Shown here: piece by piece, positions 22,508 to 31,547 of the stretch | How the letters are laid out: the number at the start of each line of letters is the position of its first letter | Position numbering within the stretch: position 1 is the stretch's first letter | IMG/VR virus record: IMGVR_UViG_3300042449_000993 | Location: 108,992 to 172,991 of that record | DNA: 64,000 bases | Source of the DNA: a virus | Direction: 5' to 3' (one strand) | The notes under the pieces: generated by a model | Seen by the model: only the letters and a program-made list of their open reading frames with translations | Database searches by the model: none | What the model was told of the DNA's origin: nothing | Position numbers and translations under genes: made by a program

Positions 22508-23133
22508 TTAGTGTTATTATATCCTCATATCGATATGGGCATTTGGCTGCTCATTGCGTAGAATCAATTTTAAGTCAGTCTGAAAAACCAGAAAAGATTT
22601 TTTTCGTCGACGATGGTTGGGGTGACTGCTTTCATCTGAAACGAGTATATCCTGAAGTTGAGTTTGTATTTCGTGAAACGAATCTTGGAACGGTAAACAA
22701 TTTTCAAGACATGCTTGAAAGAGTTTCAACTGAATACTGTATGTTCATTGGTGCAGATAATTGGCTTCGTTCAGATACAGTTAAGCAATTTAGTGACGCG
22801 ATTCAACTTGTGAATCCTGACATTGTCACTTATGATATGGTCTTAACTGGTGAAATGAAGGAAACAAGAATTAAATATCATAGAGATGAGATGTCGCGGT
22901 ATCAGGGTGATTACTACTGGTCGCGACAATTTAAACATCATGGCTCTATGCTATATAGAACGAGCCTTGCGAAATCTGTTGGTGGATATACTGCCTTAAA
23001 TAGTTCATCCCCACATACGCAAGAAGATTATAGTTTATGGAATAAGATGAAGAATGCTGGCGCAAAAGTTCATCATGTTTCTCAAGGATTGCTTTATTAT
23101 CGTCATCATCGTGAAAATTTTAATAAGTATTGA
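22504..23133 (+). CDS. Glycosyltransferase family 2
   Basis: A 209-residue GT-A enzyme: ISVIISSYRYGHLAAHCVESILSQ at the N-terminus, KIFFVDDGWGD near 36-45, and MFIGADNWLR near 80 in place of the classical DxD. Trp-containing acceptor block YSLWNKMKNAGAKVHHV near the end. Predicted to transfer a sugar from a nucleotide donor within the first glycan cassette. Confidence 0.87.
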   Translation: MISVIISSYRYGHLAAHCVESILSQSEKPEKIFFVDDGWGDCFHLKRVYPEVEFVFRETNLGTVNNFQDMLERVSTEYCMFIGADNWLRSDTVKQFSDAIQLVNPDIVTYDMVLTGEMKETRIKYHRDEMSRYQGDYYWSRQFKHHGSMLYRTSLAKSVGGYTALNSSSPHTQEDYSLWNKMKNAGAKVHHVSQGLLYYRHHRENFNKY

Positions 23134-23143
23134 GTGGTAAATT

Positions 23144-23902
23144 ATGAAAGTTTCTATCATAACCGCAACTGCGGGAAATCCTCTTCTCAAAGAATGTATC
23201 GAATCTGTAAGGGCTCAAACGTATAAAAACATTGAGCACATTATTGTTGTAGACGGAAAAAAACGATACGAAAAGTTAGATCCAAACGTTGTGATGTCTT
23301 TGTATGAACCAACAGACTCGCAAATTAAACAGCACCTACTCGTTCTTCCATACCCAACAGGCACAGATCGCTATAATGGTCATCGTGTATATGGTGGAAC
23401 AACTTATTTTGCAGATGGTGACTATCATCTCTGGTTAGATGATGATAACATGATTGAACCAACTCACGTTGAAAGTTTAGTCAATCTTGTTATAGAAAAG
23501 AAACTTCATTGGGCATATTCTTTCCGTAAAATTATTGACAAAGATGGAAATGAAATTTGTTTAGATGACTGTGAAAGTCTTGGTAAATGGGCAAGTATCA
23601 TTCACCCCCAGGATCATTTTGTAGATGTAAACTGTTACTTTGTCGCTAAACATGTTGCTGTAATGCTCTCGCCAGTATGGTATCGTAAATTCCGTGAGCC
23701 TGGTCAGATGGAAATTGATCGTGCAATTGCTCATGTATTGATGCATTCAGATAATAAATTAAATTTTGATTGCACTCAAGAATACACTGTCAAGTATAGA
23801 GTTGGTAATACTGATCTATCTGTGAAAGCAGACTTTTTCTTACAGGGTAATGAAGCGATGTTGAAGCGTCATGATGGTAAACTTCCATGGAAGAAATCGT
23901 AA
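23144..23902 (+). CDS. Glycosyltransferase family 2-like
   Basis: A 252-residue GT-A enzyme: VSIITATAGNPLLKECIESVRAQ at the N-terminus, IIVVDGKKRYE near 35, and HLWLDDDNMIEP (D-x-D type) near 105. The C-terminal third (QMEIDRAIAHVLMH) is unlike the gene before it, so the two probably use different acceptors. Overlaps the 38-residue peptide gene by 16 nt. Confidence 0.85.
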   Translation: MKVSIITATAGNPLLKECIESVRAQTYKNIEHIIVVDGKKRYEKLDPNVVMSLYEPTDSQIKQHLLVLPYPTGTDRYNGHRVYGGTTYFADGDYHLWLDDDNMIEPTHVESLVNLVIEKKLHWAYSFRKIIDKDGNEICLDDCESLGKWASIIHPQDHFVDVNCYFVAKHVAVMLSPVWYRKFREPGQMEIDRAIAHVLMHSDNKLNFDCTQEYTVKYRVGNTDLSVKADFFLQGNEAMLKRHDGKLPWKKS

Positions 23903-24003
23903 ACAAATATATCAATAAAGTTGAAAGAGCCATTGATCATGGTCTTGATCAAGAGCGTTGGATGAATAAATCCATTTCTCAGATGAGAACCAAATTGGCA
24001 TAA
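23887..24003 (+). CDS. Very small hypothetical protein
   Basis: A 38-residue, probably helical peptide (MEEIVNKYINKVERAIDHGL...) starting inside the end of the glycosyltransferase gene. Start and stop are clear, but no family or strong ribosome site supports it. Confidence 0.3.
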   Translation: MEEIVNKYINKVERAIDHGLDQERWMNKSISQMRTKLA

Positions 24004-24043
24004 TGGTCTTTATATAGCAGTTTTAGAAAAATAGGAATTAATT

Positions 24044-24733
24044 ATGAGTGAATCAAGAAATCCATGTATTGCATCCATCTTCATGAAAAATATAGATGCA
24101 AAAACTGTAGAGAATCAACAGAAGGTTGTTGAAAAATTTAATAAAAGCAATATTCAACATTACAGTGTTCTTACTGAAGCGAATCCAGGATACACCATGG
24201 ATAATCTCATTGATATGCTAGAGAGCAGAGGGCATGATGCGATCATGTTCTTGGACATTGATTGTGTTCCGTTAAATGATGGCGCTCTCGATTATATGTT
24301 TAACAAAGCATATGATGGTGTATTAATTGGAGATGCTCAACGAAGCAATCATATCGAAAATGGTCAGCATGTGTTTTGCGCTCCACACAATGTAACATTT
24401 ACAATTGATCTGTATCGTAATCTTGGTAATCCATCATTCTTGCCAAATTATCGCGGAGATGTTGGAGAAGAGTTGACTTTTAAAGCGAGAGAGGCTAATA
24501 TTCCTATTGAGATCATTATGCCGTTGCGCTATGATGCCCCACCAATTCGCATGGATTGGGAACCAAAAGATCTTCCGCCATATTGGGATCTTGCTGATGG
24601 TATGCCGAAGTATGGTGTTGGTACAACGTTTGGTAACGATAATGGTGATTTGTTCTGGCACAATTATCAAATCTTTCATCCAGGACAACAAGAACGTTTC
24701 TGGAATAAATGTGAGGAATTATTGAATGGCTAA
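24044..24733 (+). CDS. Glycosyltransferase-like (GT-A fold) protein
   Basis: A 229-residue protein with a nucleotide-diphospho-sugar transferase look: IASIFMKNIDAKTVENQQKVV start, then AIMFLDIDCVPLND (D-x-D near residue 73-77), a loop with FCAPHNVTFTIDLY, and DVGEELTFKARE near 145. It belongs to the glycan cassette but has its own GGAAT-type leader after a 40-nt gap. Substrate unknown. Confidence 0.65.
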   Translation: MSESRNPCIASIFMKNIDAKTVENQQKVVEKFNKSNIQHYSVLTEANPGYTMDNLIDMLESRGHDAIMFLDIDCVPLNDGALDYMFNKAYDGVLIGDAQRSNHIENGQHVFCAPHNVTFTIDLYRNLGNPSFLPNYRGDVGEELTFKAREANIPIEIIMPLRYDAPPIRMDWEPKDLPPYWDLADGMPKYGVGTTFGNDNGDLFWHNYQIFHPGQQERFWNKCEELLNG

Positions 24734-24932
24734 TCGTAGTGACTTTTTTAATGCTAAACTTCCACGTGGAATGAAGCGTATGCTTGCAATGGCTGAGACA
24801 TATGGTTGGGTGAAAGATGCACACAATCGCGGTGAATTGAAGCAATTGCTCATTAATGCTCATGCTAATCATGTTGGATTTAAGTTGAAGCGACATTCAA
24901 CTGAAAATCGCGATGCATCAGATGGTGAATAA
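24726..24932 (+). CDS. Small basic hypothetical protein
   Basis: A 68-residue protein (MANRSDFFNAKLPRGMKRML...) rich in Arg, Lys and His; the helix GELKQLLINAHANHVGFKLKRH suggests nucleic acid contact, unproven. Overlaps both neighbours, linking the glycan cassette to the polymerase region. Confidence 0.55.
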   Translation: MANRSDFFNAKLPRGMKRMLAMAETYGWVKDAHNRGELKQLLINAHANHVGFKLKRHSTENRDASDGE

Positions 24933-25201
24933 TGAACTCACTATCTGAACTCAAAGAATTATTGATCAGTAAAGAAATTGAGATCAAAGAATTCAATGGA
25001 TGGTCATTGAAAGTTGGTAAAGATACTTGGGTCATGGAACATGGTATGTTATATAAAAATGGTGTACCACAAAGCCTGAGAGAAAAAAATATTTTCGACA
25101 ATTACAAAAGGAAGAAACAAGATGACAATATCAGCACTCAAACTCGTAAGTGGCGAGGAATTGGTGGTAGAAATTTGCTCAGAGACGGAGAACATAATTG
25201 A
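24932..25201 (+). CDS. Small hypothetical protein overlapping the LSm-like gene
   Basis: An 89-residue frame starting in a TAATG overlap. The first ~60 residues (LSELKELLISKEIEIKEFNGWSLKVGKDTWVME) look like a real small helix-strand domain. The last 27 codons run in another frame through the start of the next gene, an 80-nt overlap, and look less protein-like. Either a real overlap or a frameshift near 25110. Confidence 0.5.
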   Translation: MNSLSELKELLISKEIEIKEFNGWSLKVGKDTWVMEHGMLYKNGVPQSLREKNIFDNYKRKKQDDNISTQTRKWRGIGGRNLLRDGEHN

Positions 25202-25415
25202 GTTCAAGAATCCTGTCGCCTGTGTGATGCAACGTTCAGAGAAGGGTCCAGTTCTTGGCTTTATGCCTTGGATGCAAGCAGGTGATGGTCCATTTGTTGT
25301 TAATAAAGATAAAATTATTACAGCATGCGAAGTTGCCCAAGAAGTGAAAAACGGGTATAATCAAATCTTCGGAGCAGGAATTGTGGTTCCGCCGCAGCAA
25401 TTGATTACGGGGTAA
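25122..25415 (+). CDS. LSm-like conserved phage protein before gp43
   Basis: A 97-residue protein: ISALKLVSGEELVVEICSETENIIEFKNP has the strand pattern of an Sm/LSm-like barrel, as seen in small proteins of T4-like phages, followed by VVNKDKIITACEVAQEVKNGYNQIFG. AAAGGAAG precedes the ATG. RNA binding is possible. It ends 3 nt before the polymerase start. Confidence 0.65.
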   Translation: MTISALKLVSGEELVVEICSETENIIEFKNPVACVMQRSEKGPVLGFMPWMQAGDGPFVVNKDKIITACEVAQEVKNGYNQIFGAGIVVPPQQLITG

Positions 25416-25418
25416 AAC

Positions 25419-27959
25419 TTGTCCGATTTTTATACCAATGTAAGCGTCTCTGGTCGATATATTCTTCTGAGAGGCGTTGAAAATGATAGAAGGGTCAGAC
25501 GGAAAGTCGAATTCCGTCCGACCTTTTTTCTTTCCAGCCAAGAGAAGTCTGAATACAAGACTCTTGCTGGTGAGAATGTAAAACCCATTCAGCCTGGAAC
25601 AATTCCAGAGTGTCGTGAATTTTTAGAGAGGTACGAGAGTGTCGACAATTTTCCTATTTTTGGGAATAATCGCTATGAGTATGCTTATATTGCTGATGAG
25701 TATCCTGACGATATTCTTTGGGATGTCAGTAAAATACTTATTGCCTATCTTGATATCGAAGTTGGATCCGAAAATGGATTTCCTGAACCAAGAGATGCAA
25801 ATGAAGCAATCACAGCAATCAGCATCAAAGTTAAGGGTAATTATTTTGTGTTTGGTTGTGGCGATTATGTCAAGCATCGTGACGACGTGCACTATGCAAA
25901 GTGTCGAGATGAGTCAGACCTCATACGACGCTTCCTCGACCTATGGAGCCGATGGCATCCAGATGTAGTCACTGGTTGGAACGTCGAGCAATTCGATATT
26001 CCATATCTTGCAAATCGTATCACCAAGATTCTTGGTGAGGATGAAGTCAAGAAACTCTCACCCTGGAATCGTATCAGTAAACGTGAAACGACGATGATGA
26101 ATCGTCCAGTGCAGTTCTATGATATTTCTGGAATTGCGATTCTTGACTACATTCAACTCTATCGAAAGTTCACTTATTCTCAGCAAGAGTCTTATCGTCT
26201 TGATAACATTGCTCACGTTGAGTTGGGTGAAAAGAAATTAGATTATTCTGAGTTCGAAACTCTACATCAACTCTACAAACATGACTATCAAAAGTTCATT
26301 GAGTATAATATCAAGGACGTTGAACTTGTTGAGAAACTCGAAGATAAGATGAAGTTGATTGAGTTGGCTTTGACTCTTGCGTATGATAACAAAGTCAACT
26401 ACGACGATGTGTTCACTCAAGTTCGTATGTGGGACGCGATTGTGTACAATTATCTTCTACGCAAGAAGATTGTAATCCCGCAAATGTCGCGCAGTACAAA
26501 GAGTTCTCAGTATGAAGGTGCGTATGTCAAAGATCCCATTTGCGGGATGCACGAATGGGTTGCGTCATTTGACTTGAATAGTCTGTATCCGCACTTGATC
26601 ATGCAATATAACATCTCAATGGAAACTCTCGTTGAGCCAGCGAAGTATAATGACAACATGCGTGGGTTTATTGCTAACTGTAACATCAACGTTGATAATT
26701 TACTTCATCAAGAAGTTGACACAAACATTCTAAAAGATCTTGGCGTTACTGTAACGCCGAATGGTCAGTTGTTCCGTATTCAAGAGCAAGGTGTTCTGCC
26801 TGAGATTATGGATAGCATGTATAAAGATCGTACACGCTATAAGAAGTTGGCGATTGAAGCCAAAAAGAAAATCGAAACTGTTCTTGAAGATAAGAATCAG
26901 GTTCATTATCTTGAGAAACAAGTTGCACGATATAATAACCTGCAGTTAGCAAAGAAGGTTACTCTAAACTCTGCTTACGGTGCACTGGGTAATCAATACT
27001 TCCGCTTCTTTGATATTCGTATCGCTGAAGGCATCACGACAGCAGGTCAATTGTCTATTCGTTGGATTGAAAAGAAGATCAACGAATATATGAACAAACT
27101 TCTCAAGACTGAAGGTGAGGATTATGTCATTGCTTCGGATACTGACTCAATCTATTTGAACATGGGTCCATTGGTCAAGAAACTTTATCCTGATACTTCT
27201 GACACGAAGAAAGTCATCAAGTTCATGAATAAAGTTTGCGATGACAAGATTCAACCATTCATTGATGAGTCGTATGAAGAATTGAAGCAATATGTAAATG
27301 CATTTCAACAGCGCATGGAGATGAAGCGCGAGTCACTGGCTGACAAAGCAATCTGGACTGCCAAGAAGCGTTATATTCTAAACGTTCATGATAGCGAAGG
27401 CGTCGTATATGCCAAACCCAAACTTAAGATCATGGGGCTTGAAGCGGTTAAATCGTCTACGCCTTCGGCTTGTCGTACGAAGATTAAGGAAGCGATTAAT
27501 ATTGTCATGACGCAAACTGAGGATGATCTTCACAAGTTCATTGAGAAGTTTCGTTCAGAGTTTAAAACTCTACCTGTTGAAGATATTGCATTCCCAAGAT
27601 CAGTGAATGGTCTGAAAGAATATGCTGATGCTGCAAACATCTTCAAGAAGGGCACACCAATTCATGTCAAGGGTGCTTTGGTTTACAACCACTTGTTGAG
27701 AGAAATGAAACTCAACAAACGCTATCAGGAAATTCAAGAGGGTGAGAAGATCAAGTTCATCTATTTGAAACAACCAAACATCTATAACAATAACACTCTT
27801 GCGTTCTTGTCAGGTATTCCGAAACAACTTGATGCCGAGCAATACATAGATTATGATCTTCAGTTTGAGAAATCATTTCTTGAGCCGCTGGACATTATTC
27901 TTTCTTCTATCAATTGGCAAACTGAAAAGGTTGAAAGTCTTGAGGACTTTTTCTCATGA
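25419..27959 (+). CDS. 43: Family B DNA polymerase gp43
   Basis: Replicative polymerase with 3'-5' exonuclease, 846 residues (T4: 898). Exo I is D112-I-E114, the same numbering as T4; motif A FDLNSLYPHL has D385; motif C DTDS has D574 and D576; the KKVTLNSAYGALGNQYFRF block is motif B. The start is a TTG at 25419 behind GGGG. This start reproduces the T4 N-terminal pattern (FYTNVSVSGRYILLRG against T4 FYISIETVGNNIVERY) and gives matching active-site numbers, so a non-ATG start is well supported. It overlaps the next gene by 4 nt. Confidence 0.96.
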   Translation: MSDFYTNVSVSGRYILLRGVENDRRVRRKVEFRPTFFLSSQEKSEYKTLAGENVKPIQPGTIPECREFLERYESVDNFPIFGNNRYEYAYIADEYPDDILWDVSKILIAYLDIEVGSENGFPEPRDANEAITAISIKVKGNYFVFGCGDYVKHRDDVHYAKCRDESDLIRRFLDLWSRWHPDVVTGWNVEQFDIPYLANRITKILGEDEVKKLSPWNRISKRETTMMNRPVQFYDISGIAILDYIQLYRKFTYSQQESYRLDNIAHVELGEKKLDYSEFETLHQLYKHDYQKFIEYNIKDVELVEKLEDKMKLIELALTLAYDNKVNYDDVFTQVRMWDAIVYNYLLRKKIVIPQMSRSTKSSQYEGAYVKDPICGMHEWVASFDLNSLYPHLIMQYNISMETLVEPAKYNDNMRGFIANCNINVDNLLHQEVDTNILKDLGVTVTPNGQLFRIQEQGVLPEIMDSMYKDRTRYKKLAIEAKKKIETVLEDKNQVHYLEKQVARYNNLQLAKKVTLNSAYGALGNQYFRFFDIRIAEGITTAGQLSIRWIEKKINEYMNKLLKTEGEDYVIASDTDSIYLNMGPLVKKLYPDTSDTKKVIKFMNKVCDDKIQPFIDESYEELKQYVNAFQQRMEMKRESLADKAIWTAKKRYILNVHDSEGVVYAKPKLKIMGLEAVKSSTPSACRTKIKEAINIVMTQTEDDLHKFIEKFRSEFKTLPVEDIAFPRSVNGLKEYADAANIFKKGTPIHVKGALVYNHLLREMKLNKRYQEIQEGEKIKFIYLKQPNIYNNNTLAFLSGIPKQLDAEQYIDYDLQFEKSFLEPLDIILSSINWQTEKVESLEDFFS

Positions 27960-28708
27960 TTAGCGTTATCATTCCAACAATGTGGAAAGCAGAGCATTTA
28001 AAGAAAATGCTTCCTATGCTTAATAGTCATCCTTTAATTGGAGAAATCATTCTTATCGATAATGATATGTCAAAAACTGATCATGAATTGTTAAAGCAAA
28101 TTTCCAAATTGGTTTATTGGACGTTTGATGAGGGTAACATTTTTGTGAATCCAGCATGGAATTTTGGCGCCAGTATCGCAAAGTACGATAAACTGTTTAT
28201 TTTAAATGATGATTGTTTAATTAATTTGAAATGTTTGGAAAATATTTACAATTTTGTAACACCAAAAATCGGAATGCTTGGATATTCTTTCTTGAGTTAT
28301 TGTACATATACGATCGATGCATTCGAAACTCTTTGTAGTTCTGGATTTGGCTCAGAAATTAGTTTCGAAATTATTGATCCAGGAAAATTCCCAGATCGTT
28401 CTGGGATGCCTCATCCATTTTTTGGTTCTGCATTTTTTATTCATAAAGATAATTATCACAATATTCCAAGTGATTTTAAAATTTATTATGGTGATCTTTT
28501 TAATTACATTCAGAATCTTAAGAATGGTTGTAACAACTATACTATTGAGGATGGATTGGTCATGTCTCAGTACTCTTCAACTGTTTCAACAATTTCGAAA
28601 GATTTGATCATCCAAGAAAGTAAAATTTTAAAAGATGTTTTTGCATCTCATGGATTAAAAAATATTCGATATTCTCTAAAGAATATGGATGATGAAGATA
28701 AAACTTGA
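27956..28708 (+). CDS. Glycosyltransferase-like protein
   Basis: A 250-residue GT-A-like protein with MISVIIPTMWKAEHLKKML, EIILIDNDMSK near 31-41 and KLFILNDDCLINL near 78-90 as sugar-nucleotide/metal region. It is translationally coupled (ATGA) to the polymerase gene, an odd place for a sugar enzyme, and AT-richer than gp43, which suggests a later insertion. The UvsX promoter begins inside its last codons. Confidence 0.7.
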   Translation: MISVIIPTMWKAEHLKKMLPMLNSHPLIGEIILIDNDMSKTDHELLKQISKLVYWTFDEGNIFVNPAWNFGASIAKYDKLFILNDDCLINLKCLENIYNFVTPKIGMLGYSFLSYCTYTIDAFETLCSSGFGSEISFEIIDPGKFPDRSGMPHPFFGSAFFIHKDNYHNIPSDFKIYYGDLFNYIQNLKNGCNNYTIEDGLVMSQYSSTVSTISKDLIIQESKILKDVFASHGLKNIRYSLKNMDDEDKT

Positions 28709-28733
28709 CAAAGAATACATTTTGGGGTATAAT
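28705..28733 (+). promoter_or_regulatory. Consensus sigma70 promoter of uvsX
   Basis: TTGACA (28705-28710), 17-bp spacer, TATAAT (28728-28733). The stop of the upstream gene overlaps the -35 box. It gives UvsX and gp41 an early start independent of gp43. Confidence 0.85.
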
Positions 28734-28736
28734 AGA

Positions 28737-28758
28737 AACATAAGCAATCGATTATGTT
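28737..28758 (+). promoter_or_regulatory. Inverted repeat at the uvsX transcription start
   Basis: AACATAA (28737-28743) and TTATGTT (28752-28758) form a 7-bp stem with an 8-nt loop, right where the transcript should begin. It could be an operator or a 5' protective hairpin. Confidence 0.4.
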
Positions 28759-28800
28759 GCAATTACTTTTGTTCTTGATATTAAATATAGGATAAAAACA

Positions 28801-29859
28801 ATGAGTCTACTCGAAAAGTTAAAGAAAAATACGACGATTAAAGACACCGCAATTCTTGCGAAGTCGAAATTCTTTGCCGCAAAGGATATGGTTCAAACCA
28901 GTATCCCTGTTGTGAACGTCGCATTCTCTGGTGATCTTGATGGTGGTTTCACTCCTGGACTCACGATGTGGGCTGGTCCATCGAAGCACTTCAAGACTGC
29001 ATTCAGTCTCTTGATGGCAAAAGCATATCAAGACAAGTATCCTGATTCTGTTGTTCTGTTCTATGACTCAGAATTTGGCACTCCGCAAAACTATTTCACT
29101 TCGTTTGGTATTGATACCGATCGCGTTGTTCATACTCCAATCACGGACGTTGAGCAATTGAAGTTTGATATTATGCAACAGTTGACTCAGATTGAGCGTG
29201 GCGAGCGCGTGATGATCGTCATCGACTCAATTGGTAATCTGGCTTCAAAGAAAGAAGTTGAGGATGCGTTAGACGGTAAGTCAGTGGCTGACATGAGTCG
29301 CGCAAAGCAAATTAAATCCCTGTTCCGTATGGTGACCCCACACCTTACACTGAAGGACATTCCGATGGTGGTTGTAAATCATACCTATAAAGAGATAGGT
29401 CTGTATCCCAAGGATATTGTCGGTGGCGGAACAGGTTCCTATTACTCTGCTGATAATATTTACATTCTCGGTCGCCAACAGGAAAAAGATGGCACTGATC
29501 TAATCGGTTACAACTTTATTATCAACGTTGAGAAGTCTCGTTATGTTCGTGAAAAAGCAAAGATCCCTGTCACTGTTCGTTTCGATGGTGGCATTTCTAA
29601 GTACAGTGGTCTTCTTGACATGGCACTTGAGTCTGGTCATGTTACAAAGCCAAATGTAGGCTGGTATGCTAAAGTCAATACTGAAACTGGCGAGGTTGAA
29701 TCCAAGAAATGGCGTTTGGCAGATACTGAATCACCAGAATTTTGGGATAGTATTTTGACAAGTGATTCGTTTAAAGAATGGGTTCGCAATAATTATCAAT
29801 TCAGTTCTGCTGTTGCTGGTAATCTTTCAGTTGATGTAGAAGAGGCTGAAGATGATTGA
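28801..29859 (+). CDS. uvsX: UvsX, RecA-like recombinase
   Basis: Strand-exchange ATPase for recombination-dependent replication. The P-loop G59-P-S-K-H-F-K65-T matches the unusual T4 UvsX form (GPSKSFKS). VVLFYDSEFGTP near 79-90 and VMIVIDSIGNLASKKEVEDA near 138-157 are the conserved Walker B region; MVVVNHTY near 197 follows. 352 residues against 391 in T4. Overlaps the next gene by 8 nt. Confidence 0.95.
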   Translation: MSLLEKLKKNTTIKDTAILAKSKFFAAKDMVQTSIPVVNVAFSGDLDGGFTPGLTMWAGPSKHFKTAFSLLMAKAYQDKYPDSVVLFYDSEFGTPQNYFTSFGIDTDRVVHTPITDVEQLKFDIMQQLTQIERGERVMIVIDSIGNLASKKEVEDALDGKSVADMSRAKQIKSLFRMVTPHLTLKDIPMVVVNHTYKEIGLYPKDIVGGGTGSYYSADNIYILGRQQEKDGTDLIGYNFIINVEKSRYVREKAKIPVTVRFDGGISKYSGLLDMALESGHVTKPNVGWYAKVNTETGEVESKKWRLADTESPEFWDSILTSDSFKEWVRNNYQFSSAVAGNLSVDVEEAEDD

Positions 29860-30319
29860 GAATCTAATCGCCAAACTTGAGTTTTGGTACGTCAAAAAAT
29901 TCTTTAAAGTTGACAAGCAATACACCTTCTTTGTGGATCTTAATGGTCCACCAGGAAGTTTTGCTATTAAATTCTTGGGCAAATATGAAGGTGTAATCGT
30001 AGAATTTACTGACGTCAAAGTGAGTGATGGTGGTTTATTGAATTTTGATTATGATGTTATCTCAAATGTAAACAATGTAAACGTCAAAAGCAAATCATTT
30101 GTGCGATTTACTTCTAACGTGATGCGTAGTATACTTCTGAATGCAATTGAAAATACAGTGAAGGAAGGCAATGAAAACGGAAACATTGATTTTGTCGAAT
30201 CTGATGCGGAACGAGTCTTTCATGAGGAAGACCTTGCCCTTTCTGAAGAAAGAGTATCTGACAGAAAGTCACGAAAGAAAACTATTCGAGGAAATAAGAG
30301 AGTTCATTCTAAAGTATAA
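29852..30319 (+). CDS. Hypothetical protein between uvsX and gene 41
   Basis: A 155-residue protein. The first ~100 residues look like a compact strand-rich domain (YTFFVDLNGPPGSFAIKFLGKYEGVIVEFTDV), the rest is charged. In T4 gene 40 lies here, but I see no clear match. Its last 149 nt overlap the start of gp41 in another frame, an unusually long overlap; a stop or frameshift there would be worth checking. Confidence 0.55.
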   Translation: MIENLIAKLEFWYVKKFFKVDKQYTFFVDLNGPPGSFAIKFLGKYEGVIVEFTDVKVSDGGLLNFDYDVISNVNNVNVKSKSFVRFTSNVMRSILLNAIENTVKEGNENGNIDFVESDAERVFHEEDLALSEERVSDRKSRKKTIRGNKRVHSKV

Positions 30320-31547
30320 CAGTCTGCCGCCAACAGCAGCACTGGAGATTAGTCTAAAAGAATCTACCAAACTCACAGAAGTTGAGTTAAATAAGTCGCT
30401 TGAACTGCTAAAGGAAATATCAAGTGACAAATCAGAACAAAAACTCGAATGGCTTCTTGACACTGCGGAAAAGTTTTGTCAAGAAAAAGCAATCTATAAT
30501 GCAATCATGGATAGTATTCAGATCCTGGATGGCAAAGATCAAGCGAGGGGCAAAGGAAGCATTCCTACTCTTTTGTCTGATGCTTTGGGGGTTAGTTTCG
30601 ATCCTCACATTGGTCACGACTTTTTGGATAGTTACGCTGATCGCTACGATTTTTATCATCGTATCGAAAAAAGAATTCCCTTCGATCTGGAGTATTTCAA
30701 CAAGATCACTAAAGGAGGATTACCGCAAAAGACCCTTAACATTGCTCTTGCAGGTACTGGCGTCGGCAAGTCTCTGTTTATGTGCCATGTGGCTGCTTCT
30801 TGCCTAACTCAGAACTATAACGTCCTCTATATTACTCTTGAAATGGCTGAAGAGAAGATCGCTGAACGTATTGATGCGAATCTTCTCAATGTAACTCTTG
30901 ATGATCTCATGAACATGCCGAAAGACATGTATGAGAAACGTATGAATAAACTCAAAACTTCCGTCAAGGGTAAGTTAATCATTAAGGAATATCCAACTGC
31001 TTCTGCGAATCCTGCTCACTTCCGAGCATTGATCAACGATCTGGCTCTCAAGAAAAACTTCCGTCCAGATATTATCTTTGTTGACTATCTAAATATTTGT
31101 GCATCTTCAAGAATTAAGGCAGGTGCGAATGTTAACTCGTACACATACATTAAAGCGATCGCTGAGGAACTTCGTGGACTCGCGGTTGAGAACGCCGTAC
31201 CTATTTTTTCAGCTACTCAGACAACTCGCTCAGGATTTAGTAACTCTGATCCTGGGTTGGAAGACACTTCAGAGAGTTTTGGTCTCCCTGCTACTGCTGA
31301 TTTCATGTTTGCTCTTGTTAGCACTGAAGAACTGCAGCAGTTAAATCAGATTCTCGTCAAGCAGTTGAAGAATCGTTATAATGATCCGAATCTTCACAAG
31401 AGATTCACGATTGGTATTGATCGAGCGAAGATGAAACTTTATGATCTTGAGCAGAAAGCACAAGATGCTGTAATGCAGGAAAACGAATCAAAGCCTGTTT
31501 TTGATCGTGGTCGAAGCACAGATAAGTTTAAGAATCTGAAAGTGTAA
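30171..31547 (+). CDS. 41: Replicative helicase gp41
   Basis: DnaB-like hexameric 5'-3' helicase of the primosome, 458 residues (T4: 475). Walker A G195-x-x-x-G-K200-S lies in ALAGTGVGKSLFM; LYITLEMAEEKIAERIDANLL, IIFVDYLNIC and FSATQTTRSG are the conserved RecA-core motifs, close to T4 gp41. The ATG at 30171 follows AAGGAAGG, so it is accepted in spite of the long overlap with the previous gene. Confidence 0.95.
   Translation: MKTETLILSNLMRNESFMRKTLPFLKKEYLTESHERKLFEEIREFILKYNSLPPTAALEISLKESTKLTEVELNKSLELLKEISSDKSEQKLEWLLDTAEKFCQEKAIYNAIMDSIQILDGKDQARGKGSIPTLLSDALGVSFDPHIGHDFLDSYADRYDFYHRIEKRIPFDLEYFNKITKGGLPQKTLNIALAGTGVGKSLFMCHVAASCLTQNYNVLYITLEMAEEKIAERIDANLLNVTLDDLMNMPKDMYEKRMNKLKTSVKGKLIIKEYPTASANPAHFRALINDLALKKNFRPDIIFVDYLNICASSRIKAGANVNSYTYIKAIAEELRGLAVENAVPIFSATQTTRSGFSNSDPGLEDTSESFGLPATADFMFALVSTEELQQLNQILVKQLKNRYNDPNLHKRFTIGIDRAKMKLYDLEQKAQDAVMQENESKPVFDRGRSTDKFKNLKV

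Noticed and set aside
25419-25421. TTG start of gp43 as a truncated annotation needing an upstream ATG
   Set aside because: The frame upstream is closed by the TAA at 25413-25415 region and the T4-like N-terminal pattern and active-site numbering fit the TTG exactly.
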